Part shown: piece after piece, positions 25,050-33,805 of the stretch
Layout: each line of letters starts with the position of its first letter
How positions within the stretch are numbered: the stretch's first letter is position 1
From: Polyangium fumosum
GTDB lineage: Bacteria; Myxococcota_A; Polyangia; Polyangiales; Polyangiaceae
Direction: 5' to 3'
DNA: 64,000 nucleotides
Assembly: GCF_005144585.1 (NCBI RefSeq)
Contig: NZ_SSMQ01000004.1
Coordinates: forward strand, 124,001-188,000
The notes under the pieces: generated by a model
Database searches by the model: none
The model's input: only the letters and a program-made list of their open reading frames with translations
Told to the model about the DNA's origin: nothing
Made by a program: the position numbers and the translations under genes

Positions 25050-27506
25050 GGAATGGGCCGAGGCGCCCTGGGGCAGATCGAGCTCCGGCACGGTCGGGCG
25101 TTCGCTGATGGGCGTGACGCGATCCCCCGGCAACGGCTCAGGGCGAGGCGCAGCGAGCCGGGTCGGCCGCCGCGCCGCAGGGACGAGCACAGCGGCGAGG
25201 AGCACGGAGGCCCCGCCGCAGAGCACGGCGGCGCTGTAGCCGAGGCGGAGCGCGAGCAAGGCGCCACCAAAGAGCGCGCATGCGGCGAAGGATCCGGCGA
25301 CGGCCATCGAGAGGGGCAACGCGCGATCGGCAAGCGAAGACGCGATCCGCGCGCCGAGCGCGAGGAGCGCGCCGAGGCCCAGGCCGATCACGCCGAGGAT
25401 CACGGCCGCGACGCCGAGCCGCGCCGGCAGCGTGAGCCCGAGGGCCAACCCGAGCGCCGCATCGAGCCCCATCGCGAGGGGCGCGAGGACAAACACGAGG
25501 GCGAGCGACCAGCGCTGCGCGGCGCCACGCGCGGCCACGTCCCAAGGCCGATGCCCACGCCCGAAGCCCAGGCCGAGCGCGAGCAAAAAGACGAGCGGCA
25601 GCACGAGCGCCACGAGATCGGCCCGGCCCACGACCACGCCGAGCCGCGGAAGGAGCGCCCCGCCGATGAGCGAGACCCCCGCCGCGGAGAAGCCGAGCGC
25701 GAGCGCCGCGCGCAGGATCGATCCACGCGAAGCGCCGTCGAGCGTCCGCCGCGCCGCGACGAGCGGCCCGAGCAGCGCGACGAACGCCGCGAGCGCGGTC
25801 ACCCCGAGGCCGGCGGCGATCGTCAAGAACCCCCGCTGGTTCTCCTTCAGCCCGCGCACGTCGAGCAGCGTCTTCTTCAGCTCGCCCGGCGCGACCGTGG
25901 AGAACCAGAAGGGACGATCGTCCGTCGGCGGCCGGAGATCCGTGCCTTGCCGCGCCGAGAGCTCGGCCGGATCGGCGCCCTCGACGAGCAAACGACGGAG
26001 GTTTCCTCTGGGCGCCTCCGCCATGAGCAGCTCGGCGAACTTGTGCCGCCGGCAGTGCGACCGGAGGTTCGTGAGTTCCTCGGCGCCGAGCGGCGTGCGC
26101 TTGAGGAGCAGCGTGGTGATCCTGTCCTTCGTGCAGCCGAAGAGGTGCGTCGCAGGCGCCTGGGCCCCCGCTTCACGCAGCGCGCGTGTCGCGAGCGCGA
26201 CGAGCCGATCCGCCTCCACCTCGGGCCGCGAGAGCGTCACGGTGCCCTCGGGAACGACCGCGAGCAGCAGATCCCGCACGGCCTGCGTCGTGAAGAGCGG
26301 GCTCGGCGTGGCTGCGACGGCGCCGACCGGCGAAGGCGCGAAGGCGTCGAAGTACCCGACGACGATGCTGCGATAAGGCACGGGCGGGCGCCGGACGTAC
26401 CCGCGCGGCCCCTCGACCGTGAGCCGGATCTCGGGTTTGTCGTAGAGCTCCCCGCTCCACGCGCGCGACTCGCCACGCATGATTTCGTGCACGAGGGCGG
26501 GGTCCGGCTCGACCGCGTAAATCTCTTTCTGGTTCTGCCGGAGCGCGGACCGCAGCTCACGTCCGCCGGCCGATCCCACGACGAGCACGGGCCCCTTGTC
26601 CTTGTGCAGGACGTAGCCGAGCTCGTCCGGCGAGGCCGGGGGCATCTGCTTCCCGTCGTAGATCTGCGTGCCCATCGTGCCGTCCGCGCGCAACCACACG
26701 GCGCCCGCCGCGGGTTTGTCCACGGTGAGCAGGGCGCGGTTCGTCCAGCGCTGGAAGGAGACACGCTCGATCTGGATCCACCGAATGGCCGCGAGCTTGA
26801 GGTACGGCGCGCCGATCTCGCCCGCGAGCAGCACCGAGCAGCCGAGCACGAACGTCGTGACGATCCCGAGGTGGACCCGCGGCCGCTCCGCTTCGCCGGA
26901 CGAACCCTCGCCTTCGGCCACGGGGACCTCACGCCGCGCAGCGACCGCAAAAAGCGCCGCCGCGAGGCTCGCCGCGATGGCCGAGCCGAGCCCCACCCGC
27001 GCAGGCCCGAAGCGCAGGACGAACGCCGCCGCGACGACGCCACACGCCGCGACGAGGAGCCCGCTCTTGCCGACGTCGGCCACGCGCCGCCGCGCCACGC
27101 CGAGGGCGCCCGCAAGCGTCACGCCCGCGAGCACGAAGGGCAGGAGCGAAGTGCCGAGGAAGATCGCGAGCTGGCCGAGCGCCGCGCGATCGAACGTGTC
27201 GACCGAACGAGCGCGCACCCCAACCACGACCGAGATGGCCATCGCGCCCGCGGAGAGCGCGGCGAAATGCGCGACCGGCGCCACGCTGCGTGGCGGCTTG
27301 CCGATGCCCCGCACGACCCCGCCGAACCACGCGCCGACGCCGAGCCCGAGCGGCAGGAGCGCGGTCCACACGAGCTCGAAGTGAGGCCCGAGCAAGGCGG
27401 AGAACATCCGCACGAGCGCGATCGAGAGCACCACGAACGCGGCGAGGTAAAGCGCGATTCCCCCGGCGAGGGCCCTCGACTGGCTGACCGACATTGCGAG
27501 GGACAT
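25044..27506 (-). CDS. Multi-pass membrane protein with spermidine-synthase-like domain
   Basis: This 820-residue protein has about seven hydrophobic segments before residue 235, a soluble domain (about 250-560) and again seven or more segments to about 790, then a polar tail. The soluble part resembles the aminopropyltransferase Rossmann fold: VLVVGSAGGREL at motif I and YAVEPDPALVHEI, but the usual GGGDG motif is replaced and the catalytic Asp region (VVGYFDAFAP) is only loosely similar. Such fused transporter-like/spermidine-synthase-like proteins are frequent in Deltaproteobacteria and Myxococcota and their reaction is generally unknown. Its stop lies within a strong terminator hairpin. 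It is 63 bp downstream of the metalloprotease gene. Confidence 0.78.
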   Translation of the reverse strand: MSLAMSVSQSRALAGGIALYLAAFVVLSIALVRMFSALLGPHFELVWTALLPLGLGVGAWFGGVVRGIGKPPRSVAPVAHFAALSAGAMAISVVVGVRARSVDTFDRAALGQLAIFLGTSLLPFVLAGVTLAGALGVARRRVADVGKSGLLVAACGVVAAAFVLRFGPARVGLGSAIAASLAAALFAVAARREVPVAEGEGSSGEAERPRVHLGIVTTFVLGCSVLLAGEIGAPYLKLAAIRWIQIERVSFQRWTNRALLTVDKPAAGAVWLRADGTMGTQIYDGKQMPPASPDELGYVLHKDKGPVLVVGSAGGRELRSALRQNQKEIYAVEPDPALVHEIMRGESRAWSGELYDKPEIRLTVEGPRGYVRRPPVPYRSIVVGYFDAFAPSPVGAVAATPSPLFTTQAVRDLLLAVVPEGTVTLSRPEVEADRLVALATRALREAGAQAPATHLFGCTKDRITTLLLKRTPLGAEELTNLRSHCRRHKFAELLMAEAPRGNLRRLLVEGADPAELSARQGTDLRPPTDDRPFWFSTVAPGELKKTLLDVRGLKENQRGFLTIAAGLGVTALAAFVALLGPLVAARRTLDGASRGSILRAALALGFSAAGVSLIGGALLPRLGVVVGRADLVALVLPLVFLLALGLGFGRGHRPWDVAARGAAQRWSLALVFVLAPLAMGLDAALGLALGLTLPARLGVAAVILGVIGLGLGALLALGARIASSLADRALPLSMAVAGSFAACALFGGALLALRLGYSAAVLCGGASVLLAAVLVPAARRPTRLAAPRPEPLPGDRVTPISERPTVPELDLPQGASAHSS

Positions 27507-27569
27507 CGTCTAGCACGGGTCGAAGCACGTTGACCCGCCGAATCTCTCGCGGCCGGTTGCTCGCTAGGC

Positions 27570-29429
27570 TCAGCGTTCCTTGCCGAGCGGAGCGAGCGGC
27601 CACGGGCGCAAGAGGGGAACGGCCGCCATCGGACCGCTCTGCCGCAGCGCGCGCGCGCACTCGTCGACGAGCAGGCGTCGCGGCCCGAACGCCGTCCCGT
27701 TCGCGGCATCGGCGTCCATGAGCCGCGTCGGCGTGTCGCGACCGAAGTCGTCGGGATGGCCGGGATCGTCGAGCAGCACGTGCCCGAGCTCGTGCGCGAG
27801 GGCGAAGCTCGCGCGGTCGGCCCGGAGCGCGGCGCGATCCGTGATGAGCACGTTGCGCACCGCGCCGCCGTCGGCGCCGATGAAGCTCTCGCCGATGCGG
27901 CCGCTGCCCGCGAAGCTCGGCACCACGATCACCTCGATGGTCGAAGGATCCCCGTCGTCGAGGGCCTTGATGAGCGCGCGCTCCTCGACCGTGCCCGCGA
28001 TCGCGTCGATGTCGTTGAAATGTTGCAGCCCGTCTTCGAGCTCGACGCGCCCGATGCACGCCGTGAGCAGCGCGTCCGTGCTGACCGGCCCCGATGCAGG
28101 CGGCTCGACGAGCGCCGGCTCGCCGCTCTTGCGCCGCACGAGCACGTCGGAGCTACCGCGCGCGCCTGCCGCGATCGTCGCGTTGTCCGAGACGCGCGCC
28201 ACGAAGCCCGCCGAGGCGATCGCCGTCGCGAGCACGCGCGCCGCGCCCGCGGGCGCCGTGCCCTTCTCCATCGTCACCGCGATCTCGCGCCCGTCCACGC
28301 GCACGCGCACCTTGCCTCCGCCCGCCGCCGGCAAGCCGTGATCACAGCCGAGCGCCACGAGGTGCGGGCGTGGCGGATCCACGATCGTGATCTCCGTCTC
28401 CGCGGGCGGCCCGAAGCTCACGCCACACGCGCCCCAGAGCGTGCTCGCCTGCGCCACGTCCGCGCGCGCCAGCACCATCGCGCCCGCGTCGTCCCCGCCC
28501 ACAGGTGGCGGACCGCCCGGCCGCGGGCGCACCAGAAAGACGCGCAGCACGCCGCGATATCGCACGAGCGGCCCGAGCGGCGACGCGCGCGGCCCCGCGA
28601 CGCGCAGGCCCCCAAGCTTGCGCACATCGCTGATCAGCGCGAGCTCCACCGCGCCGCCGAGCTCCGCGCGCACGGATCGATCCCGCACCGTCGGGTGGTT
28701 CCGATCGATCTCGTCCGGCACCACGCGGATCGGCGCGGTCGAGGCGCACGCGAGCGACGCGTCCACACCGTCGGGACATGCCACCGCGCCGAGCATCAAG
28801 GGCTCCAGCCGATCGACGATCGCGCCCGACGGCGCGCGGCCCGTCACGCGCACGACCGGCGGCAGATCCTCCCGCGTGGCCACGACGACGAACCGCACCG
28901 CGTCGGGGTTCGTGCTCTTCGCATACGGATCCGCGGGCAGCCGCTCGGGCGGCGTGCGCTCGAGCGAGGCGTGCGAGCGCGCCGGATCCACGCGCTGCCC
29001 CTGCCCGTCGATCGGAAGCACGTCGATCGCCGCGATCGTACGCGTTCGTCCGAACGCCTTCACCTCACCACGCCCCGCGCGTACGGCCTGCAACGCGACA
29101 CGCTTCGCGCCTGCGGGGATCACGCTCCCCGCGAACGGCCGCCCGTCCACGAGCAGGCGCGCCACGTCGCCGCGGACCTCGATCGTTCGATCCTTGCCCT
29201 TCGGCAACGCGAGTTCGAAGAGATCCGTGGACGGCGCGACGACGTCCTGCTCCGCGTCGGGACGACCATCGACGTCGTCGTCGTCGCGATCGACGCCGAG
29301 CACGATCCGATCGTCGGCCTGCGCGGCGGGCAGGCCCTCCGGGCTCCCCTGCCCCGCGGCGGCGAGGACGACCCCGAGGGCGAGCGCGCGCCCGAAGGGC
29401 CGTCCGCGCTCGCCTCGGGCGAGGATCAC
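27570..29429 (-). CDS. Secreted zinc metalloprotease-like protein (HELGH)
   Basis: This 619-residue protein has an N-terminal hydrophobic leader (GRALALGVVLAAAGQ). Its C-terminal part has FALAHELGHVLLDDPGHPDD near residue 545, the zincin HExxH followed by G-x2-H-like spacing as in metzincins. The middle 500 residues are beta-rich and unrecognised, with one DRDDDDVDG acidic patch near residue 50. The GTG start at 29429 overlaps the OmpA-type gene stop (GTGA), so the two are translationally coupled. The frame open upstream runs antisense-like through the OmpA gene and was rejected. It could process surface proteins made by the neighbouring genes, which is inference. Confidence 0.72.
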   Translation of the reverse strand: MILARGERGRPFGRALALGVVLAAAGQGSPEGLPAAQADDRIVLGVDRDDDDVDGRPDAEQDVVAPSTDLFELALPKGKDRTIEVRGDVARLLVDGRPFAGSVIPAGAKRVALQAVRAGRGEVKAFGRTRTIAAIDVLPIDGQGQRVDPARSHASLERTPPERLPADPYAKSTNPDAVRFVVVATREDLPPVVRVTGRAPSGAIVDRLEPLMLGAVACPDGVDASLACASTAPIRVVPDEIDRNHPTVRDRSVRAELGGAVELALISDVRKLGGLRVAGPRASPLGPLVRYRGVLRVFLVRPRPGGPPPVGGDDAGAMVLARADVAQASTLWGACGVSFGPPAETEITIVDPPRPHLVALGCDHGLPAAGGGKVRVRVDGREIAVTMEKGTAPAGAARVLATAIASAGFVARVSDNATIAAGARGSSDVLVRRKSGEPALVEPPASGPVSTDALLTACIGRVELEDGLQHFNDIDAIAGTVEERALIKALDDGDPSTIEVIVVPSFAGSGRIGESFIGADGGAVRNVLITDRAALRADRASFALAHELGHVLLDDPGHPDDFGRDTPTRLMDADAANGTAFGPRRLLVDECARALRQSGPMAAVPLLRPWPLAPLGKER

Positions 29430-31135
29430 CGCCCCTCGATCGCCTGCGTGACGATGTGGAACTCGACGCGACGGTTGCGTGCCTGCCCCTCGGGCGTCGC
29501 GTTGCTCCCGACCGGCTTGCGCGCGCCGAAACCCTTCGATTCGAGCCGGCTCGCCGCGATGCCGCCCTTGTCGATCAGGTACATGCGTACGGCCGCCGCG
29601 CGGTTCGCCGAGAGCTTGTCGTTGTACTCGGGCTTGCCGATGTCGTCGGTGTGCCCTTCGACGCTGACGAGCTTGATCTCGGGGTTTGCCTTGAGCAGAC
29701 GCACGACCTCGTCGAGGATCGGGTAGCTCTTCGGCAGGATCACGTTGCTGTCGAACTCGAACTCGACCTGCTTCGTGATCTGAATCTCGCTCGATCCGCT
29801 GATGCGGCGGACGAACTGCGGGCAACCTTCCTTCTCGGGATCGTCGCCGCGCATGCCCGGCTCCTTCGGGCACTTGTCCTCGGCGTCGGGCACCGTGTCC
29901 TGATCGGCATCGTCCTCGGGGCAGCCATCGCGATCGTCGATGCCGTCCTTGTCCTCGGGGTTGGCCGGACACTTGTCGACGTTGTCGGGGATGCCGTCCT
30001 TGTCGAGATCGGACATCGTCGGACAGCCGTCGTCGGGGTTCGGCGGCGCCTTGTCTTCCTTGTCGACGGGGCACATGTCGACGAGGTCCGGGAAGCCGTC
30101 CTTGTCCGTGTCGACGTCGTCGCGGAACTGGTAACGCGCCGCGCCTGCGCCGACCTCGGTGTCCTTGAGCTGGAAGGCGCCGCCGACGACCGCGACGATG
30201 CGCAGATCGGGCGCGTAGCCGCCCGTGAGGCGCGAGCCGACCGAGAGGCCCGCCCACGAGAGCTTCCTCGCGTCGAGCGCCATGCGACCCGAGAGCGACC
30301 ACTCGAGCGGCGCGGAGTCGAGCTCGCCGAGCGTCTCGGGCAGCATGCCCACGGAGCCGAAGATCTCGGCCCCGATGCGCAGGCGATCCTGCATGAGCGG
30401 CACGTAGCCGCCGACGCCGTAGGTCAGCTCGCGGCCGACCGTGAGCTCGTGCAGCTTCGCGGTGGGCCGGATGGAGAAACCCGCGTTCAGCGTCAAGAAA
30501 AATTTCTTCGCGTCGTACTCGGTGGCAAGGCCAACGCTGCCCCACGTTTCCTTGTCACCGCCGAAGGAGAACTCGTCGCCGGTCGGCAGGAACACCGCCG
30601 CGCGCAGGCCGAGCTTGAAGGACTTGTCCTCCGTCCGGAACACGATGAAGCGGCCGTCGAGCCGCATGTCCATCGGCGCGAAGACTTGCATGTTGACGTT
30701 CTGGTTGAGCCCAGCCGCCGCGTTCCCCGTGGGGTTGCCGCTCTGGTAGAGCGCGAGCGGGAGCGTCACCTGCACGGCGCCGCGCTCGAGGATCTCAGCG
30801 CCGGCCGTGATGTACGCCGTGAGCTGGTTCGCGACGGGCGGACCTTTCAGCGTCCCGGCCTTCTCGAGGTTGTCGACGTGGTTGTCGACGCGCAGCGGGT
30901 TCAGCGAGAAGCCGAGCCCGAACTGGCCGTAGAGGCGCGTCTGCCCGATGTCGGGACGCCACACCGCGAGGCCGTCCCCGGGCGCACCGCCGATCTGCAG
31001 CCGGTCGAGGTAAAACGTCTTGTCCTGCGCGTTCGCCGCAAGCGGCACGAGCAAGGTCGCAAGGAGGGTGGCGCCGGGCAGAAGGGTCTTTTGCGCCCGC
31101 TTTGCCCATGCGGGTCCCATAGGTCGTCGAACCAT
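29426..31135 (-). CDS. OmpA-family outer-membrane protein with thrombospondin type 3 repeats
   Basis: This 569-residue protein has a signal peptide ending PLAANAQ, then a beta-rich region (about 30-335) likely forming a barrel. A Ca-binding TSP3-type stretch follows (about 340-440) with repeats such as DLDKDGIPDNVDKCP and DADQDTVPDAEDKCP. A C-terminal OmpA peptidoglycan-binding domain has FDSNVILPKSYPILDEV, VEGHTDDIG and LSANRAAAVRMYL, ending in RNRRVEF. It should anchor the outer membrane to peptidoglycan. GAGGA lies 9 nt before ATG 31135; GTG 31138 and ATG 31120 are alternatives. It is coupled to the metalloprotease gene. Confidence 0.88.
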   Translation of the reverse strand: MVRRPMGPAWAKRAQKTLLPGATLLATLLVPLAANAQDKTFYLDRLQIGGAPGDGLAVWRPDIGQTRLYGQFGLGFSLNPLRVDNHVDNLEKAGTLKGPPVANQLTAYITAGAEILERGAVQVTLPLALYQSGNPTGNAAAGLNQNVNMQVFAPMDMRLDGRFIVFRTEDKSFKLGLRAAVFLPTGDEFSFGGDKETWGSVGLATEYDAKKFFLTLNAGFSIRPTAKLHELTVGRELTYGVGGYVPLMQDRLRIGAEIFGSVGMLPETLGELDSAPLEWSLSGRMALDARKLSWAGLSVGSRLTGGYAPDLRIVAVVGGAFQLKDTEVGAGAARYQFRDDVDTDKDGFPDLVDMCPVDKEDKAPPNPDDGCPTMSDLDKDGIPDNVDKCPANPEDKDGIDDRDGCPEDDADQDTVPDAEDKCPKEPGMRGDDPEKEGCPQFVRRISGSSEIQITKQVEFEFDSNVILPKSYPILDEVVRLLKANPEIKLVSVEGHTDDIGKPEYNDKLSANRAAAVRMYLIDKGGIAASRLESKGFGARKPVGSNATPEGQARNRRVEFHIVTQAIEGR

Positions 31136-31171
31136 CACGCGATGTCCTCTGTATCATTGTCCCGGCCAGAC

Positions 31172-31218
31172 CGGGTGGCCGTCGCGCGCCCCTCCTTCAC
31201 TTCGCGCGCGGCCACCCG
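31172..31218 (-). terminator. Terminator-like hairpin after the second IgGFc-like gene
   Basis: A 9-bp stem cgggtggcc (31172-31180) with ggccacccg (31210-31218), extended inward by a cgcgcg/cgcgcg pairing. It lies between the stop of the 31233-33038 gene and the OmpA-type gene on the same strand. Confidence 0.5.
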
Positions 31219-31232
31219 AGTGTCGTGGACGG

Positions 31233-33038
31233 TCACTTCGGCGTCGGCGGAACGACGATCTCGTTGATGGGCAGGAATCCGGCGCCCGCCGGATAGGCGT
31301 ACGAAACGCGGAGGGTCTGCTGCGTCGTGCCCCAGCCCCACACGGTGGCGCCAAAGGGCTGCGTGCTCGACATCTCCTGCGGCCCGTTCGTGCAGCCGTC
31401 GACGCCCTGGAAGTCGCCCTTCACGAGGTCCACGCGCGTGAACTCGTAGTCGCCGACGGGCTGCCAGCCGTCGAGCTCGCCCTTGCACTTGAGCGTGACG
31501 GGGGCAAAGTCGCCGGTCGTCTTCGACTTGACGCGCACCACGACGAGGCTCGTCTCCGGGTACGTCGGGTCCGTGAAGAGGACATAACGCTTCAGGAACT
31601 GCTGCGGCGGCACCACGTTGACCCAGTCCGGATCGCCGACGTTCGCGAACGGCGCGCCGCCCGTCATGTAGGCGCCGAAATAGAACGGGTGCTGCGCGTC
31701 CTGGCTGCGCACGACGAAGGGCCCCGGATCCTCGAACTCGAGCACCTGCCCCTGGCCGATCATCGCGGGCGCGCCCGCGGGCTTCGTGGGCGTCCAGGTG
31801 AGGACCGTCCCGTCGACCGCGCCGACGAGCCGCCACCGCGACGACTCCTCCGCCGCCGAACGGCTCTTGTACCGCACGGCCACGTATTCGCTGCCGAGCG
31901 CGCGCACCGGCGCGAGCTGCTGCTGGCCCGAATCACAGTCGTCCTGCATCGACGGCACGTTCATGCACTTCGACGCGCCGAACACGGCGACCGGCTTGTC
32001 CGAGCCGATGGGGCTGCCCGTGAGCTCCTCGGGCTGCGTGATCTGCAGGAACTGGCCCGCGCTCAGCATGTACTCGACGGGCTTGTTCACCTCGGACGCG
32101 GGGATGCCGCCGCCGCCGACGACCGCCACGTTCGGCAGGAGCGTGACCTTCGTGTTGTCCTGGTGCGCGAGGATCGCGAGGGAAGGCCAAGCGTCGGGGA
32201 AAACCTCGCTCGCCTTGTACGCGTTGATGGCGAGATAGTTGGTGTCCCAAGCGCTCGTCGGGAGCAGCAGCGTGGCCGAACTGACGTACGCCTGACCGCC
32301 GCCGTACGGCGAGATCTGGTAGGCCACGACGGGGTAGTCCGTGGTGATGTGGAAGGCGTCGCCCTTGCCCGTGTCGATCACGCCGGTGTCGAGGTTCAGC
32401 GCCGCGGGCTTCGGGCAGTCGACGACGCTCGCGCCCGCCGACTTGCGCGACAGGAACAGGATCGCCACCTGCCCCACGTCGATGCCCGTCGCCGCGTTGT
32501 AGGCGTCGTACTGGATCGTGCCGTTCGCGCCGATGCTCGGGATGTACGCGAACGTCGCCGGATCGAGCGACGAGCCCTTCCGCGAGACCTGGAGGTGCAC
32601 CGGCTTCGACCAGGTATTCGCCACGAATGCGGCGAAACACGCGCCGTCGGCCTGCGGCCGGAGCGCCGTCTTGAGCGCCCAGTAATCGCAGCCGTACGAG
32701 CTCTTCGACTCCTCCGCGGCCTGGCAGGGGTCGTTGATGCACTTCGCATTGGCGCAGCCCTGGTCCGGCGTGCATTGCACCTTGACCTCGCCATAACAAT
32801 CGACGACCGCCGTGAGGTCGTTCGAGCACGTGTCATCGCAGCCGACACCGCTGTCGGTATCGATGATGACGCCGCCGGAGCCGCCGTCGCCCCCCGTGCC
32901 ACCCGGCCCTCCCGGCCCCGTGCCGGCGCCCGACGCCTCCGGGTCCTGGTACGAGTCGGTGCACGCGGCATACGCCGTGGCAGCGAGGAGCGCCGAGATC
33001 GCGAGCGAGAAGCTCGAAGCCCAGCTGGACTTTTTCAC
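31233..33038 (-). CDS. IgGFc-binding-like surface lipoprotein (copy 2)
   Basis: This 601-residue protein has a signal sequence with lipobox YAAC, a Gly/Pro/Asp-rich linker (GPGGPGGTGGDGGSGG), a short Cys-rich module, and the same large domain as the 17014-19020 gene. Shared landmarks are GCDYWALKTAL, YPVVAYQISPY, KPVAVFGASKC, DDCDSGQQQLAPV and RYVLFTDPTYPETSLVVVRV. Identity to copy 1 is modest but the motif order is the same. The start is GTG 33038, preceded by GGGAGG at 7 nt; the ATG at 33059 overlaps that site. It lies upstream of the OmpA and metalloprotease genes on the same strand, forming a surface-protein cluster. Confidence 0.82.
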   Translation of the reverse strand: MKKSSWASSFSLAISALLAATAYAACTDSYQDPEASGAGTGPGGPGGTGGDGGSGGVIIDTDSGVGCDDTCSNDLTAVVDCYGEVKVQCTPDQGCANAKCINDPCQAAEESKSSYGCDYWALKTALRPQADGACFAAFVANTWSKPVHLQVSRKGSSLDPATFAYIPSIGANGTIQYDAYNAATGIDVGQVAILFLSRKSAGASVVDCPKPAALNLDTGVIDTGKGDAFHITTDYPVVAYQISPYGGGQAYVSSATLLLPTSAWDTNYLAINAYKASEVFPDAWPSLAILAHQDNTKVTLLPNVAVVGGGGIPASEVNKPVEYMLSAGQFLQITQPEELTGSPIGSDKPVAVFGASKCMNVPSMQDDCDSGQQQLAPVRALGSEYVAVRYKSRSAAEESSRWRLVGAVDGTVLTWTPTKPAGAPAMIGQGQVLEFEDPGPFVVRSQDAQHPFYFGAYMTGGAPFANVGDPDWVNVVPPQQFLKRYVLFTDPTYPETSLVVVRVKSKTTGDFAPVTLKCKGELDGWQPVGDYEFTRVDLVKGDFQGVDGCTNGPQEMSSTQPFGATVWGWGTTQQTLRVSYAYPAGAGFLPINEIVVPPTPK

Positions 33039-33474
33039 GCAAACCTCCCTTTCCGGCAATCGGTCACGAGGGTACCACGATCAGCAGGCTTCGGTACGGG
33101 GACAAACCCCGACTTCTTCCGCGTCTTCCCGGACGAATGCCCTCGCGGAGCGAGAGCCACGCGGAACACGCGCAGCGAGGCCGGATCGATTACGTCCATT
33201 CGAATGCGCCCGTTCCTTTCCGTATCACAACCCACGCTTTGGGTTGCTCGCCCGCTCGACGAACGGACGGTCTCGACCAGCCTTCGTCGGCGGCACCGAC
33301 GATCCGCGTCGGTGGTGTGTCCTCAATAACCTTTGGATGGTAAGAAACAGGCCGATCCTAGCCGACGCCGAAAAGGCACGTCAAGGTCCGCCTCGCTGCG
33401 ATCTTGCCACCCACGCACGAAGGCGTGGACCTGGCGCCCAGGGCGCGCGGACCGACCGGCGACGTTATGACGGT
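33039..33474. other. Intergenic region without gene
   Basis: 436 bp with no supportable coding frame. It should hold the promoter of the IgGFc-like gene on the minus strand. One clear hairpin is present, caaccca with tgggttg (33228-33246). No repeat-family member was seen. Confidence 0.5.
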
Positions 33475-33645
33475 TCAATCGGCCATCGGCTCGAAATCGG
33501 CCTTCGTCGCTCCGCATTCGGGGCAATACCAGTCGTCTTGGATGTCCTCGAACGCCGTGCCCGGCGCGACGCCGTTGTCCGGATCGCCGATCGCCGGATC
33601 GTAGACGTGGGCGCACACGAGGCAGCGGTATTTTTTATTCTTCAT
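33475..33645 (-). CDS. Rubredoxin
   Basis: This 56-residue protein is a classical rubredoxin with the two Cys knuckles CLVCAHVYD and [11 protein letters not shown] binding one iron. It also has the conserved core [23 protein letters not shown]. It carries single electrons to redox partners in the cytoplasm, for example in oxidative stress defence or alkane hydroxylation. GAGGG lies 8 nt before ATG 33645; an in-frame ATG at 33651 is too close to it. It follows the sugar-aminotransferase gene on the same strand but about 160 bp away, so it is probably separately expressed. Confidence 0.95.
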   Translation of the reverse strand: MKNKKYRCLVCAHVYDPAIGDPDNGVAPGTAFEDIQDDWYCPECGATKADFEPMAD

Positions 33646-33805
33646 CGGCATCGTCCCTCGGGAACGGGGGCCCTTATATCCTCGACCCGTCGCGAAGGGT
33701 AGCCTCGTGAAAGCCGAGGCTTTGCCACGAGCAGAGCGAGAGGCGCGCGCCTCGGCCTGCACCTCGCCGACAGGCGGCTCGGCGTGTTCCGACGCCGAAC
33801 GACCT

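Noticed and set aside
24978-27533. An 851-codon plus-strand frame opposite the membrane spermidine-synthase-like gene
   Set aside because: It is Arg/Glu/His-rich without any domain, the usual result of reading high-GC genes in the antisense frame.
33060-33343. Short plus-strand frames upstream of the rubredoxin gene
   Set aside because: No ribosome binding site, no similarity, biased Arg/Ser content.
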